The notes beneath the pieces are model-generated. The model was not told the origin of the DNA, did not search any database, and was given only the letters and a program-made list of their open reading frames with translations. From Linnemannia elongata (lineage: Eukaryota; Mortierellomycota; Mortierellomycetes; Mortierellales; Mortierellaceae), in NCBI GenBank assembly GCA_036320915.1, contig JAXBDG010000018.1, positions 558,001 through 622,000 of the forward strand: a DNA stretch of 64,000 nucleotides. The letters run 5' to 3'. Below, piece after piece: positions 21,671-32,475 of this stretch. A program made the position numbers and the translations under genes. Every line of letters starts with the position of its first letter. The stretch's first letter is position 1.

Positions 21671-24101
21671 GTTTGGTTTGTCATTCTGAGTTGAGTCTTT
21701 CAGACTGTTAATTGTTTTGTCAAGAGGCTGTAAGAGTGAAAGAAAAAAAGGGGTAAATGAGTGGATTAAGAGTGTGAGACTGCAGGCTTCGTTATGCTTC
21801 CCTTTATGTAGAGGTTTTGAAGGTTCAGTTAGTAGGAATGGTTGTCAGGTACAGGAACAATACCATGGACTGCATTTATATGAAATTCTTGCGGCAAGCC
21901 CAAAGTCTAAAATGATAGACCACAGACCAGAGAACATGGGATTTCATTTTTAGCTGTGGTTTAATCTGCCCTCTCTTCCAATTGATAGAAACTTTATTTT
22001 TTACCATATGGCACAGTCGTTCGTTGTGTTGAATCTTGTGCAAGCTGGGCATGACAGTCAATAATATCGATGGTTACCTTCTCTCTCTCCTCTTAGGGAC
22101 CTTGATTTAAGGTTGGAGGAGCGAAAGCGTGCCAAAAGTCGACCGATCATGATATTTCTTTGACGTATGTACAGTATGGCAAAAGGGCTTGTGCGTTCAT
22201 AACCACGTTGCTGTGATCCTTTGATGGCCTTTTTCAATCCTTGCTTCATTAGTATTCCAGGTAGCGTTGTTGATGCTTTGTTAACTGTTATGATATTGTA
22301 CTTAGTATTAAAGGCGACACCCATTCTCATTCTTGATGCACTCCCCATTATGGCTGCTCTCAATCCACATCAGGAAAGATCTCATGCATAGCTTCGCCAT
22401 TAGAGAATTATGGCTTTTGTCCTGCATCCGGGCGAATATACGACGCCATCGCAAGGTTGTTCACTTCCTTGTCATATAGGCAATTAGCCACTGCTCTCAC
22501 GTTCTTTTTTCTTGTTGTCTCTCTTTGTTTCTCACTACTTCTTTTCACCCTCTACTTTTTGACACCCTTACTACACCTTCATTACCCTTACCATTACCCA
22601 ACACCTCTTAAGCACCTTGTCATCACTCGATTCCTTCCTCTGTCACTTCCACGCTCAATTTGCCCACATGTGCTTGCAGTGCCACCCTCCCTCTCTTTTT
22701 TTTAGCAATCATTTCCGCAGACTTATTTCACTCCCACTTTGGCAAGAACTGGAGGGAAAACACATACTGCTAATCGGCAAACCATGGACATCAGCAAGAC
22801 GTCCGATGCCTTCCCCATCACTTTCCCTTTCCATCTTTCTGCGGCATACCAAACTGAGTCGAGATGATTGGTTCATAAAGGGTATGGAGGGAGAGAAGAG
22901 AGAAAAAATGCAGTACCAAGAGAAAAAGATTGATGCTTGGGAAACAAACCCTAGTTGACCACAACCACAACAAGTGGAGACGTCTTGAATTGATTTCATT
23001 GTTTCTAGAAAGAAGAGAGTACGTGGAAGAGGTGAAAAGGTAGATTTTTTTTGTTGATAGTACAGTACAATTCAGTCCAAGGCTTCTATGCCGTGTAGCA
23101 TTCAGTACCATGCACAATATGGTTTCTACCCCGTGTAACATTGTAACATATTAGGGCACTTAATACCAGTTTTTACTCCGTCAACCCTCTAACTTCCTGA
23201 GTACTTCTTTTTTTCTTTCTTTATCATCTCTTCTGCTTTGTATCCACTTTTCTTCACTATTTGGTACGCGTTGTTTTTCTTTCCCTTCCTTCCTTTCACA
23301 ACCTCCACCTCTTTTCTTCTTCGCTTGCCAAGAGCAATTGATGACTTGATAAACAAAAAATAAAGTAACAATAACAAGGTCAATGCTTTCTGCTCCTTTT
23401 ATGATTTCTAGATCCATCCATGTTGCTTGTGCCCTACTATCGCGTGCATGGTATAGATGCATTTTCCACATTCGCAACGCGAAATGTGACTGCGAACAAC
23501 GATTTAGTTACATGGAGGAGAAGAGAAGATAGTGAAATTTCAATTCATTCGGCACTGTTCCGCACGCTGCCTGGAGCCAAGGGTAAAAGTACATCCCTCG
23601 ACCTAGTTTTTTTCTTTTGGTTACTCTGCTGGCCACACACGCGGATGACCGCTGCCCTGACCCGTCCGCCCAATCTGCCAACTGCGGAATGGGCTTTTGT
23701 TACAAAGCCTTCGTGACGATAGGAGGCTGCCGATGAAGGATAAGGCTAGCGAGAATTCTCTCCATTCGCATCCAATTTAGCTTTTTTCGTCCCGGTCCAG
23801 GGGGGGGGAAGGTGGATAGCAATAGTTACCCGAAACTAGGCATATGTCCTGGAAGGATGTCAAAAATGGCGTGATTATCGTTCAGCGGATAGAGAAAGTG
23901 CTATATGTGCTGGGGGTTTTTTTTGCATGTCATGGAGCTAAAGTACTGAAAATCCACCTTTTACCGCTTTCAGTACATGGTGTTACAGAAAATCATGCGA
24001 ACATCCAAAAACAATAAACATACTAAAATTGAATTGCACCATTTTGTTTTTGTAATCGCTTGAAATTAGACAATGGCAGTAGTGGCGATGTCCTTGGATT
24101 T
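21671..24101. other. Intergenic 2.4 kb, no gene seen
   Basis: Low-complexity, CT-rich patches (for example 22500-22720 and 23200-23330). A 101-codon minus frame at 22058-22363 has no recognisable domain. A run of nine G bases lies near 23800. Confidence 0.5.
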
Positions 24102-24161
24102 GGGCGTAAGGTCGCGCAGTTTTGATAGGCGTAAGGTTGCGCAGCTTTAATAGGTGTAACG
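24102..24161. repeat. Short tandem repeat, 25-26 bp unit
   Basis: Two full copies and one partial copy of a unit resembling GGCGTAAGGTTGCGCAG followed by TTT-ATA, at 24102-24127, 24128-24152 and 24153-24161. It lies just beyond the stop of the cupin gene, so it would be in its 3' UTR. Confidence 0.8.
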
Positions 24162-24179
24162 TTTGGCTATTATGTTCCA

Positions 24180-24767
24180 TCACTTGTCCAGCATTGTAAA
24201 GTCTTGGTAATCAAAACCAGGCGCAACGACGCAACTGACAAGGACTTCACCATGGACAGGTCTGGCCATTTGCCACACCCCACCGGGGACAAGGCCCTGT
24301 GGATGCTCTCCTTCTTCGACGGATGGGCCAAGACGAATGACTGAAATTGTGGCGCTCGGGTGCTCTCCACTGCCTCCAAGGATCAACTCGAGAGGACTGC
24401 CGCGCTGCCATAACCAAAGTTCGTCCGAACGGACCTTATGCCATTGCGACACTTCGTCGGGTCCCAGGACAAAGTAGATGGCCGTGGCCGCTGTTCGGTC
24501 CCCTGGGTATCCATCGGGGCGGAATAGTTGGGTCGTTCTCCACGTCTCGCGGTACCAACCTCCTTCAGGGTGCGAGGTCAGACCGAGGTTGGTGGCTAGA
24601 GGAGGAGGAACTCTGGTGGATGAGGTATTTTCGCGGTTGTTTTTGAGAAGAGCAGGCTCTTGGCCGACAACGTGGGCCAGACTGGCTCCGCGAGTTTCAT
24701 GGACATTGGAGGCGAGAGCGTGTTGTGCGCTAACTTTAGGTTCGTCGATTTGAGTGTATTTGACCAT
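24180..24767 (-). CDS. Cupin superfamily protein, DUF985 (YML079W-like)
   Basis: Single-exon minus-strand frame of 195 codons from ATG at 24765-24767. The DUF985 cupin pattern is clear: LGLTSHPEGGWYRETWRTT, ATAIYFVLGPDEVSQWHKV, SDELWLWQRGSPLEL, GEHPQGLVPGGVWQMA and VSCVVAPGFDYQDFTM. The His in QWHKV and the acidic SDELW segment correspond to the barrel's ligand site. The domain starts near residue 58; the 57 residues before it are variable. The yeast relative is a dimeric beta-barrel without established activity (family knowledge), so function is unknown here. No signal peptide. Confidence 0.88.
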   Translation of the reverse strand: MVKYTQIDEPKVSAQHALASNVHETRGASLAHVVGQEPALLKNNRENTSSTRVPPPLATNLGLTSHPEGGWYRETWRTTQLFRPDGYPGDRTAATAIYFVLGPDEVSQWHKVRSDELWLWQRGSPLELILGGSGEHPSATISVIRLGPSVEEGEHPQGLVPGGVWQMARPVHGEVLVSCVVAPGFDYQDFTMLDK

Positions 24768-25150
24768 TGGAGAGGTTTGTTGCGAATAAGAGTAGTAGTG
24801 ATGCGAAAGTTGTTAAGAAGTGAATATAAATGATGAGTATGAAAAGGACAAGAACAGAAAATAACAATTAAATGGAGCATTGGAGCATATTATATTGTCA
24901 GTGGCAGGTCCACTCCCTTTACTCGTTATTAAGGGTGGTAGTTGTCAGCCTTCATACATGTATCCGTAGGGGTCAATGACGACCCGTCACCTTATAGGAT
25001 TCTCAACAGCCAACAGCACAATTAAGCAGTGATATTTATCCGCACCATCCTACAAGAATTCCAAAAATACCGGAGCGCAGTCTGTGCGCAGAATAACGTG
25101 CAGAAGGCTTTTTTAAAGCCACAAAAAAAAATCAACACCAAGTTACTTAC
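24768..25150. promoter_or_regulatory. Upstream region of the cupin gene
   Basis: 383 bp between the cupin start codon and the NACHT relic; it must hold the cupin gene's promoter. No clear TATA box was identified. Confidence 0.35.
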
Positions 25151-25560
25151 TCACCATTTCCTCTCCCAGGCAAGGTAATGCTCCCCCTCAAAGTCGGCGG
25201 CTCTCAGTAACGGAAGCTCTCCAAACACGACGTCAGTCATGATGGCTGTGCTCATGTTAGCTCGTCGCATCCATACCTTACTCAGGCTCACCTTGATCAG
25301 GATCAAACTCTCCTCCGCAAAGATCGGCAAGGAGATCCTGATGCCGCGGAAATTAGAGCCGTTGAACTGGAACTTAGCCCTGATCAAAATGGTGATCGAG
25401 TTTGCGACCGCAACGCCTGCCCTATCGTCCGTCTTTGATGCATGGATGGTAGAGTCCAGCTAATACTTAAAGGGACAGTCCAGTGTCACACGCTCGGCCA
25501 AGGACAACATCACTGAAGGTTCATTGACGATGCTCCTCATGCTTAGTTTCTCTTACAGCG
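25151..25560 (-). pseudogene. Relic of a NACHT-pentapeptide-WD40 gene
   Basis: Read on the minus strand, this resembles the linker between the NACHT and WD40 parts of the genes at 49899 and 58267. EPSVMLSLAERVTLD matches EPSIIQFLAERVRLD, SKTDDRAG matches SKTDDQAT, NSITILIRAKFQFNGSNFRG matches NAITILVKAGVRFNGADLRG, and VVFGELPLL matches IQFEEMPYL. In-frame stops, small indels and loss of the pentapeptide register show decay. No NACHT Walker motifs or WD40 blades remain nearby. It proves that this gene family was once present about 25 kb from the current tandem pair, in the opposite orientation. Confidence 0.7.
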
Positions 25561-26146
25561 CCCCCATCGCCAGTGGCTCACTTGAATATTTGTCATCCTC
25601 GTCGTCACTGGGGCTGGGACCGGGGTTATGGAGAGAGAGAGAAGGGGGTTACAGTCGGAGCGAGTATTTGCCTCTGACGGGTTCTGTTTTGCGGGGTCGA
25701 TGCAAAGACATTCCAAATCTCAAGACAACACTCCCTTGTGATGAAAAGAAGAACAGAAATGAGAAAGTTAAACAGGCATTTTTTTTGTGAACACAAAAGG
25801 CTGACCTTTGGTGAACACAGAGAGGACATTGGATGCAATTGTAACACAATTACACAAAGACAAAAAAAAAAAAAGAAAAGGGGTCGCAATAACATAAACT
25901 TTCACTTCATCGATGTGAGTTCCTCTCCAGTATGAAATGAATGAAAAGGTAACAAGGTACAACTGGGCACAACAGACATTCAGCTGGCATTTGTTGGGTG
26001 TTTCTATGTCTTTTCTTTATTTGCTCCCCCCTCTCCCCCCTTTCTCTCTCACTCTCTTCTATCTTTCTTTTTTCTTTTGCCAACTTTCATTCGAAACTCA
26101 TTCTCATCACCTTTCCCATCATTATCCGTCCTTTTCTCATTCCGAC
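25561..26146. other. Leader region of monooxygenase B
   Basis: Contains an A-run near 25862-25873 and a CT-rich tract (26020-26145) directly before the start codon, like that of monooxygenase A. No separate gene seen. Confidence 0.5.
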
Positions 26147-27693
26147 ATGGAGATCAACCCGGCTGTCACTTTTAAGCACGACCGCTCACTTATGTATAAT
26201 AAGCGGCCCAAGGTTCTCATTGTTGGAGCAGGTCTAGGAGGAATGACCCTTGGCACGCTTCTTCACAAGGCGGGAATCCCTTTTGATATCTATGAGCGAG
26301 CCTCAGAGGTCAAACCCCTCGGTAAGTGATGGCATCTCTTTCATTTTCCTGAGACCTGGCGTGTTATTGATCGTTTGCTGATAACTTTGTTTGTCTTGGT
26401 GTGAATCAAAATGACCAATCCAATCTCTCTCCTTTGTTAGGTTCGGCAATGTATTTCAACGGAACCACCGCCAATCTTTTCAAGCAGTGTGGCATCTATG
26501 ACGAGTTTGTCTCCTCTGGCAAGCTTGTCTCCGCCATCAACGTCTGCAACGAGCAGCGTGAGATTCAATACAAGATTGATTTCCAAGGGCACGAAGAGCT
26601 GTAGGTCAATCGATGGTTTTATCAGACGATAGCGCCAAGGAGACAATCAATCCCGTCCTACCCCCCTCTCTTTCCTCCCTTCATTCCCGTCTCATTCCTC
26701 CTTTCCTTTTTCTCATGTTAATCCACTTTCTTTGTGCTGCTCACACCACTCCTTAACCTTGCATCGAATTAGGTTCGGAGCCAATGGGTACATTATCAGT
26801 CGACCCAAGATCTATGATTTGCTCGCCCGTCAAGTTCCCAAGGAGCACATTCATTTTAGCAAAAAGGTCTTGTCGATGGAGAATGGTGGCAACGGAGTCT
26901 TGATTCGTTTCAGTGATGGAACCGAGGCCGAGGGTGATATCCTCGTAGGAGCCGATGGTGCTTACAGTGCTGTGCGTCAGGGACTCTACGCCAAGATGAC
27001 AAGGGCGAAAACTCTACCCAAATTTGATTCGCTACCCCTTCCTTTCAGCACTGTCTGTCTTGTTGGCCAGACTCGTGCTCTTACCTCTGAGGAGTTCCCC
27101 GACATTGCGTTGGAGGAATCTCAGTTCTGCAACGTTGTTGGCAACAACCGACCATATGCTGTAAGGGCTCTCTTTTTTTTCTTTTCGGTTTTCTCTTTTT
27201 CTGTTGTGTTTTCTTTCTTTTTTTCTGGCTCTCTTGTGTAATTTTTTTTTTGTGTAATATCAATTGACGCTGGAGGAAAAAAATACCTCGATCATGTTTC
27301 TCCCGTGATAGTGGTCGACGTTCACAACAAAACAAGGGACAGTCTGTTGGATTTGTATTCAATACCTCGACGATGAATCAAGCAAGGAGAATGACGCCTT
27401 CCGCAACTCGGAGTGGGGCCCCGAGGCTGCAGCAGCGATGGCTGCCAAAGTCCGGGATTTCCCTATTGTGAGTGGCGGTAACAAGAACCTGACCCTTGGA
27501 GATTTGATTGACTGGACCCCCAAGGAGTTCATGTCCAAGGCGATGCAGGAGGAGAAGGTCTTCAAGACCTGGTTCGGCTGTCGCACCGTGCTCATTGGCG
27601 ATGGTAGGGTTGATAGTTTTAGAAGCGGATTGAGATGAAGACATGGGCCAGCCCACTTTTTTGTACTCTTTCTAACAGTTCTCTCTTTCTCAT

Positions 27694-27733
<40 letters not shown>

Positions 27734-28539
27734 CGTGCTCGTCGTCACCTACGACTCTAGCTTGCCACAAGGTAAAAAAGAATTAATGTATCTCATGGCC
27801 GACGAACCTTTTTCTGCTTCTGCTAAAACCATTTGACGCTCTATATTAACACATACGCTCTTGTCGTTACCACTCACTCGTTTTGGGTAGTTTAACCCAG
27901 CCGGAGGTGTCGGTGCTTCAAACGCTTTGCACGATGCCATCGTCCTTGCCAACTTGATCAACGGCCTCCCTTTCCACCCTATCGCTAGTGAGATCGAAGC
28001 AGCTTTCAAGGCCTACAGGGACGAACGTTACGATCTGGTCAATGCGGCATTCGATAACAGTAAAGTACACCGAACCATGGCTGGACAGGTAAAAAAAAAA
28101 AAAAAATTCAAATCAGTATAAGGCGCTCTTTTAGTTCATCCCGCCCGTTCTTTTCTTTCTTTTTTTTTCTTTGTTCAGGAGAAGGAACAAAATGGAGAGA
28201 AAATCGATGTAACGATTCTAATTTTTTCTTTGTTCTTTTTAATTCGATCCCTTCTTTTCTCCCCTTGGGGGTATATAACAGGGATTTCAATCCAAGTTGA
28301 CACGTTACATATCAAAACATATTCCCAAGTGGGTGTTCGATCAGATCCAAATCCAGGCCACAAGCTACCGTCCCCAGGTGGCCTTCTTACCACTCGTTGA
28401 GGATACTGGTCGATATCGACCTGCTCCTCAACCCAGTTTGTCTGTCAAGACACCCATGGACCCCAAGAATAAGATTAACCCGGAGAAGGTTGAAGCGACT
28501 CCCGTGGCCGCTGCTGCTGCCGCTGCTGCTGCTATTTAA
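26147..28539 (+). CDS. FAD-dependent monooxygenase (PHBH-like), paralogue B
   Basis: Seven exons keep frame: 26147-26321, 26441-26600, 26773-27160, 27312-27603, 27761-27771, 27891-28088, 28282-28539, giving 493 residues. Motifs match paralogue A: VLIVGAGLGGMTLG (FAD Rossmann), GADGAYSAVR (DG motif) and LIGDACHKFNPAGGVGA (GD motif). The first six exon lengths (175, 160, 388, 292, 11 and 198 nt) are identical to those of paralogue A; only the last exon differs, ending in a poly-Ala tail. The 11-nt microexon encoding most of ACHK sits beside a 38-nt T-run in the preceding intron. Both proteins start MEINPAVTFKHDRS, so they derive from a fairly recent inverted duplication. Substrate unknown. Confidence 0.9.
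27696..27733 (+). repeat. 38-nt T homopolymer in an intron
   Basis: T-run in the intron just before the 11-nt microexon of monooxygenase B. It may serve as an extended polypyrimidine tract for the microexon's acceptor (ACTCTAG); exact length may be unreliable. Confidence 0.9.
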
Positions 28540-28575
28540 AAAAGTTTTAACTCCAAATACCCCATAACAATCTTT

Positions 28576-28581
28576 AATAAA
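28576..28581 (+). terminator. AATAAA polyadenylation hexamer of monooxygenase B
   Basis: AATAAA 37 nt after the stop codon on the same strand. Confidence 0.5.
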
Positions 28582-28994
28582 CAACATTTGCATATTTGAC
28601 AGGTGAAATCCGCAAGAGTTGGGGGGCAAATGACAAGAAAAAAGACCCCCTCCGAGGAGTATTTGATTCACGACTATAGTTCTACCTTGTGTTAGGGGCA
28701 TGATTTGCTGGCAAATAGGTATGAAGCGTTGCTATTTTACTGATACCCACTTGCTCTCGCTTGTCGGACGAGTTTTGTCTCTCGCGCCTCACCCCTCCCC
28801 CCTCCCCTCCCAATGCTCGTTCCATTCGTTGTTCCCCTCGCAGATGTGCGAACAGATTAAAAAAAAACGAGCAATTAGGTCCTTAAGAACATGTCTCTGA
28901 CCAGGTGCAAAAAAAAAAACCCCCTCAAATGATATATAGTACCAACTAGAAGTACCATCATCTCACATATGCATCTTTCCATGCTCATGTTATT

Positions 28995-29033
<39 letters not shown>

Positions 29034-29602
29034 CGCTCGCAATGAGAATTGTCAAAAGCCAAAAGTCAAAAAAAAAGAGCAGCATCGATTATCGACCTCA
29101 GATTTTAACTTTGAATATAACCGCTCTCATTTTTTGCTCTTCTAGAAGGTGAGAGAGAAAAAAAAAAGGGCAAGTAGAAAGAGAGAAGGATGACACGTTG
29201 CGATATATGTAGAAAAAGTCCAGAGTGTAGTTCAATCGTGAGAGAACACGACATTTCAATCGGACGTGTCTTTCAACTCATTCATTCAAGTAAACATAGC
29301 CAGGTAAATGATAGAGGCGAGGTAGTTATGTGTTATCTTGTTTTTATGAAAGAAAAATGCTAAACGAAATGCAAGAAGTATGCTACAGAGAGAAAAAAAA
29401 AGAGAAAGAGAAAAGGTACTACCGAAAAACAAGATGGTGCACAAGAAAAAAAAAAAAAAGAAAAAAGAAAAAAATGCAAAAAAAAAGTGAAAAAAAAGGA
29501 GAGTTCGAGTCGCGTCAATGAAGAAAGTGTTGTCGCTGCATCCCACAGGAGGCAACGAGTACAACACTACTACGGCCGAACGAAATGGTTATCTTTTTGG
29601 TG

Positions 29603-29633
<31 letters not shown>

Positions 29634-30174
29634 GTTCTATGCTTGGGGTGAGAAGGTTTCGTCTAGAACTTCAAAAGAGAAGAACCGACAACAAAGCTAC
29701 TACAGCATGAACTAAAAAAAAAGGGTCGAAAAAAAAAAGAAAAAAATTCCGATGCAAAAGTCAACACGCGTTGTGGGTTCAAAGCAGGAGGTGGGGTGGT
29801 TGTCTCCTAAGCACAAAGAAGGTTCCTTCTTTTCTTGTCTTTGCCCTTTGAAAAACGATGTGAAACAAATGCGAAGTGGATGTGTGTGGGACTATACTAA
29901 TATAAAATGGGAGTACTGGGCGAGTAGTGAAAGGAAAAGAAAGCGAAAAGAAAAAGAAAAGGGCGAGAAGAGTGTCTAAAAGTCATCACCACGTCTTTCG
30001 AGGTTCCTTTTGTTTTGCTGAGGAGAGTGTTTCTTTCCTGTATACTGAAAAGAGTTCTTTGTCGGAAAAAGAGCTCAATGTAATGTGCCGTTCCTGGTCA
30101 ACCAATGTTACTTGTATAGCGAAAGGGGTGTTGTTGTTGGTGTTGGTATTTTGCTGTTGTTTGTTGGTGTTGTT

Positions 30175-30205
<31 letters not shown>

Positions 30206-30443
30206 TGTTGTTGTTTGTTGTTGTTTGTTGTTGCTGTTTGTTGTTGATAGGCTGTTGTTGTCATTGTTGGTACAAGAGATAAAAAGACGGTTGTCTGGCA
30301 GTCGCTGAAAATGAGAAGCGCGCACACTCAGACGTCGTCAAAGTAAGTCCTGGGAAAGTAAAGACAAGAGGCTGATGTCCGACTATCGCCCGCAGAGAAA
30401 ATATTCCCGATGGATGAAAATCGAGAAAGAGGAGACCTTCCGA
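28582..30443. other. Intergenic 1.9 kb, homopolymer-rich
   Basis: Contains a 38-nt T-run at 28996-29033, an A-run at about 29604-29630, and several shorter A-rich patches at 29390-29500. No gene or structured RNA was recognised. The right part holds the 3' flank of the zinc-finger gene. Confidence 0.55.
30121..30256. repeat. (GTT)n-type degenerate microsatellite
   Basis: Tandem GTT/TTG triplets with interspersed GTTT variants over about 130 bp, downstream of the zinc-finger gene. On the minus strand it would be an AAC-rich 3' UTR segment. Confidence 0.85.
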
Positions 30444-31661
30444 TCAAGGAATCCCCTCCGCCTTGACCGCGGACTCTGCCTCGGCCTGGGCCTGAGCCTC
30501 AGCCTCCATCTGAGCAGCGAGACCGCAAGCAGGGTGACGCTGCAAGTGACGCTTGAAGGCATCGCTACGTCCGCACTGGATAGGGCAAGTCTTGCACTTG
30601 AACAGCTTCTCCGCGGAGTGTCGGCTCCGAACGTGACGCTCCAAATCATGGCGGCGAGCAAACGACCATCCGCAGACCTCATTCTTCTCGTCCTCATGGG
30701 TGCAGACATAGGGCTTGACACCGGCATGGGTGGCGCGGTGAGAGCGCAGGTTGAAGGGACGAGAGAAGGTCTTGTCGCAGACCTTGCACTGGTAGCGGGG
30801 CTTGCCATTGGGGCCCTCCTTGGTCTCCTCGATAACAACACGCGCATCTTCCTCCGAGGTCAAGCGACGACGACGGGGTCGCTGAGGGGGCCTGTAATCG
30901 GACGGGCGACGCTTCAAGTCATTAAAGGCATCTGCAAAGTCGCTCATCTCAGGGCTACCGCACTCTGAGGCAAGAGGCGAAAAGTAGTCGAGGTCAGACT
31001 CAAAGGGCGACTCCTCCAAGGCCGCCAACTCAGTTCCCATGGGCGCAGGGGTCATGAGCAACTGCTGCAGGCTGGTGACGGATGGGTTGGCGTCAGTGGG
31101 GAAGAGCTCAAAGTCACCCTGGGGCGACCAGACCGCGTTCATGGTACCGTTGTTCTGGGGGATGACCACTCCAAAGTCATAATCAAAGCTCTCCTGCGAC
31201 TGCTGGCTGCCAAAGATCTCATCCATGGGCGAACCGACCGAGGGGCTAGAACCGAGCTCATCGAGACCAAGGTTGTCAAAGGCGTAGGGGGAACGGACAG
31301 AATTCATGGCAGGGGTGCAGTAGCTGAGGGCAGGCGAGAGCTCGGGAGTGAAATCCATGGTCAAGGGATCAACGGGCATAAAGGACTGGAACTGCTTGGG
31401 GAGAGTGGTATCCCAGGTCATGTTGGCAATGTCGTTGCTGGGAAAGACGTAGCTGTTGAGGTTCATAGCAGAGACAGAGGTAGAGGCAGTGGCAGCGGTA
31501 GAGGTGGAGGCGACAGAAGAGGAGGAAGAGACCATTTGAGGCTGGGCATTGGAGGGAAAGGCGGACTGGGTGCAGTCGTCAAAGAGACCCATGTCGGCGG
31601 TGACATCCATAAAGAGATCCATGAAGCGAGCGTTATCCATTGAAGAATTTGGACTATTCAT
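30444..31661 (-). CDS. C2H2 zinc-finger transcription factor (Crz1-like arrangement)
   Basis: Single-exon minus-strand frame of 405 codons. Residues 1-250 are acidic and Ser/Pro-rich (transactivation-like). A basic segment KRRPSDYRPPQRPRRRR at about 250-266 may be a nuclear localisation signal. Three zinc fingers follow: YQCKVCDKTFSRPFNLRSH (about 290-312), a second finger of C-x9-C type ending in FARRHDLERHVRSRH (about 320-348), and FKCKTCPIQ to KRHLQRH (about 355-376). An Ala/Glu-rich tail ends the protein. The finger pair NLRSH...HDLERH resembles fungal calcineurin-responsive Crz1-type factors, but I see no clear calcineurin docking motif, so the target pathway is open. A consensus TATA box about 800 bp upstream implies a long leader. 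Confidence 0.88.
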   Translation of the reverse strand: MNSPNSSMDNARFMDLFMDVTADMGLFDDCTQSAFPSNAQPQMVSSSSSVASTSTAATASTSVSAMNLNSYVFPSNDIANMTWDTTLPKQFQSFMPVDPLTMDFTPELSPALSYCTPAMNSVRSPYAFDNLGLDELGSSPSVGSPMDEIFGSQQSQESFDYDFGVVIPQNNGTMNAVWSPQGDFELFPTDANPSVTSLQQLLMTPAPMGTELAALEESPFESDLDYFSPLASECGSPEMSDFADAFNDLKRRPSDYRPPQRPRRRRLTSEEDARVVIEETKEGPNGKPRYQCKVCDKTFSRPFNLRSHRATHAGVKPYVCTHEDEKNEVCGWSFARRHDLERHVRSRHSAEKLFKCKTCPIQCGRSDAFKRHLQRHPACGLAAQMEAEAQAQAEAESAVKAEGIP

Positions 31662-32465
31662 TATTGATGGCGATGGATGGATGGATAGATGTGTTGGTTA
31701 GCAAAGTGAAGAAAGGAAAGAGGAGAGAAGGAAAGGAGGATGAAAAGAAAGAGAGAAGGGCAATTGCGAGGTATAAATATTGGCGAAGGGGTAAAAAAAT
31801 GGTGGCAAAATCGATTGGGGATGATTGTCTTACTCAGTGAGATTGATACGTGGAAGAAAAGTAATAAAGTGTTCGTTTGGCCAACAACAACCAAAGAATA
31901 AAAAAAAAGTTCAATCGACTACAAAGAGACCGGCACAGGCAGACAGAGAAAAAAAAGAGTCGCGAGTATGAACAAGCACAGAGGCAGGACACACGCACAC
32001 ACACAGAGGATACAGAATACACACACAGTCAAAGTAGCAAAACGCGATTGTTATTTTAGACAACAGGCAAAGACAAGTCCTTTATAGTTGAGTAAAAAGT
32101 CGACAGTTAGCTGGTGACGAAGAGCGTGAGTGCAAGTGTATAGGGTGAGTGAGTGAGTACTGAATAGTGTTTGAACAGTCCAAGTGACAAGGGAGTGGAA
32201 GAAGATGGATGAGAAAAGGGTGTCTGCAGGGGGCAAAGTGTAGAAGAAGGAATGAGAGTAACAACAACGAACAAGCACAAGCACACAAGGTCAAGCGAAT
32301 GACTTGTGCCAACAACTGAGAATAGTGAAGTGGAAGAAGAAGAAGAAGAAGAGTGTGGCTGCAACAGCAAAGCAGGCAAACAAGTCAAGAAGGGAAGAAG
32401 GAAAGGGGGAGAGGGAGGGGAAAGAGGGGAAGGGTAAAGAAAATAGACAAGCAGGACAGTACTCC

Positions 32466-32475
32466 TTTTATATAG
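32466..32475 (-). promoter_or_regulatory. TATA box (CTATATAAAA), candidate promoter of the zinc-finger gene
   Basis: The minus strand reads CTATATAAAAGG, a near-perfect TATA box. It is about 805 bp upstream of the zinc-finger start codon, and the DNA between is CT-rich on the minus strand, as in other leaders here. It would give a 5' UTR of about 770 nt unless an intron intervenes. Confidence 0.45.

Noticed and set aside
22058..22363. 101-codon minus frame
   Set aside because: Basic, but without any recognised motif, leader or splice context; not enough support for a gene.
30121..30256. GTT repeat as a possible CRISPR-like or satellite array
   Set aside because: Simple triplet microsatellite; no spaced repeats, and the genome is eukaryotic.
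30375..30968. 197-codon plus-strand frame opposite the zinc-finger gene
   Set aside because: Antisense shadow of the C2H2 gene; no domain of its own.
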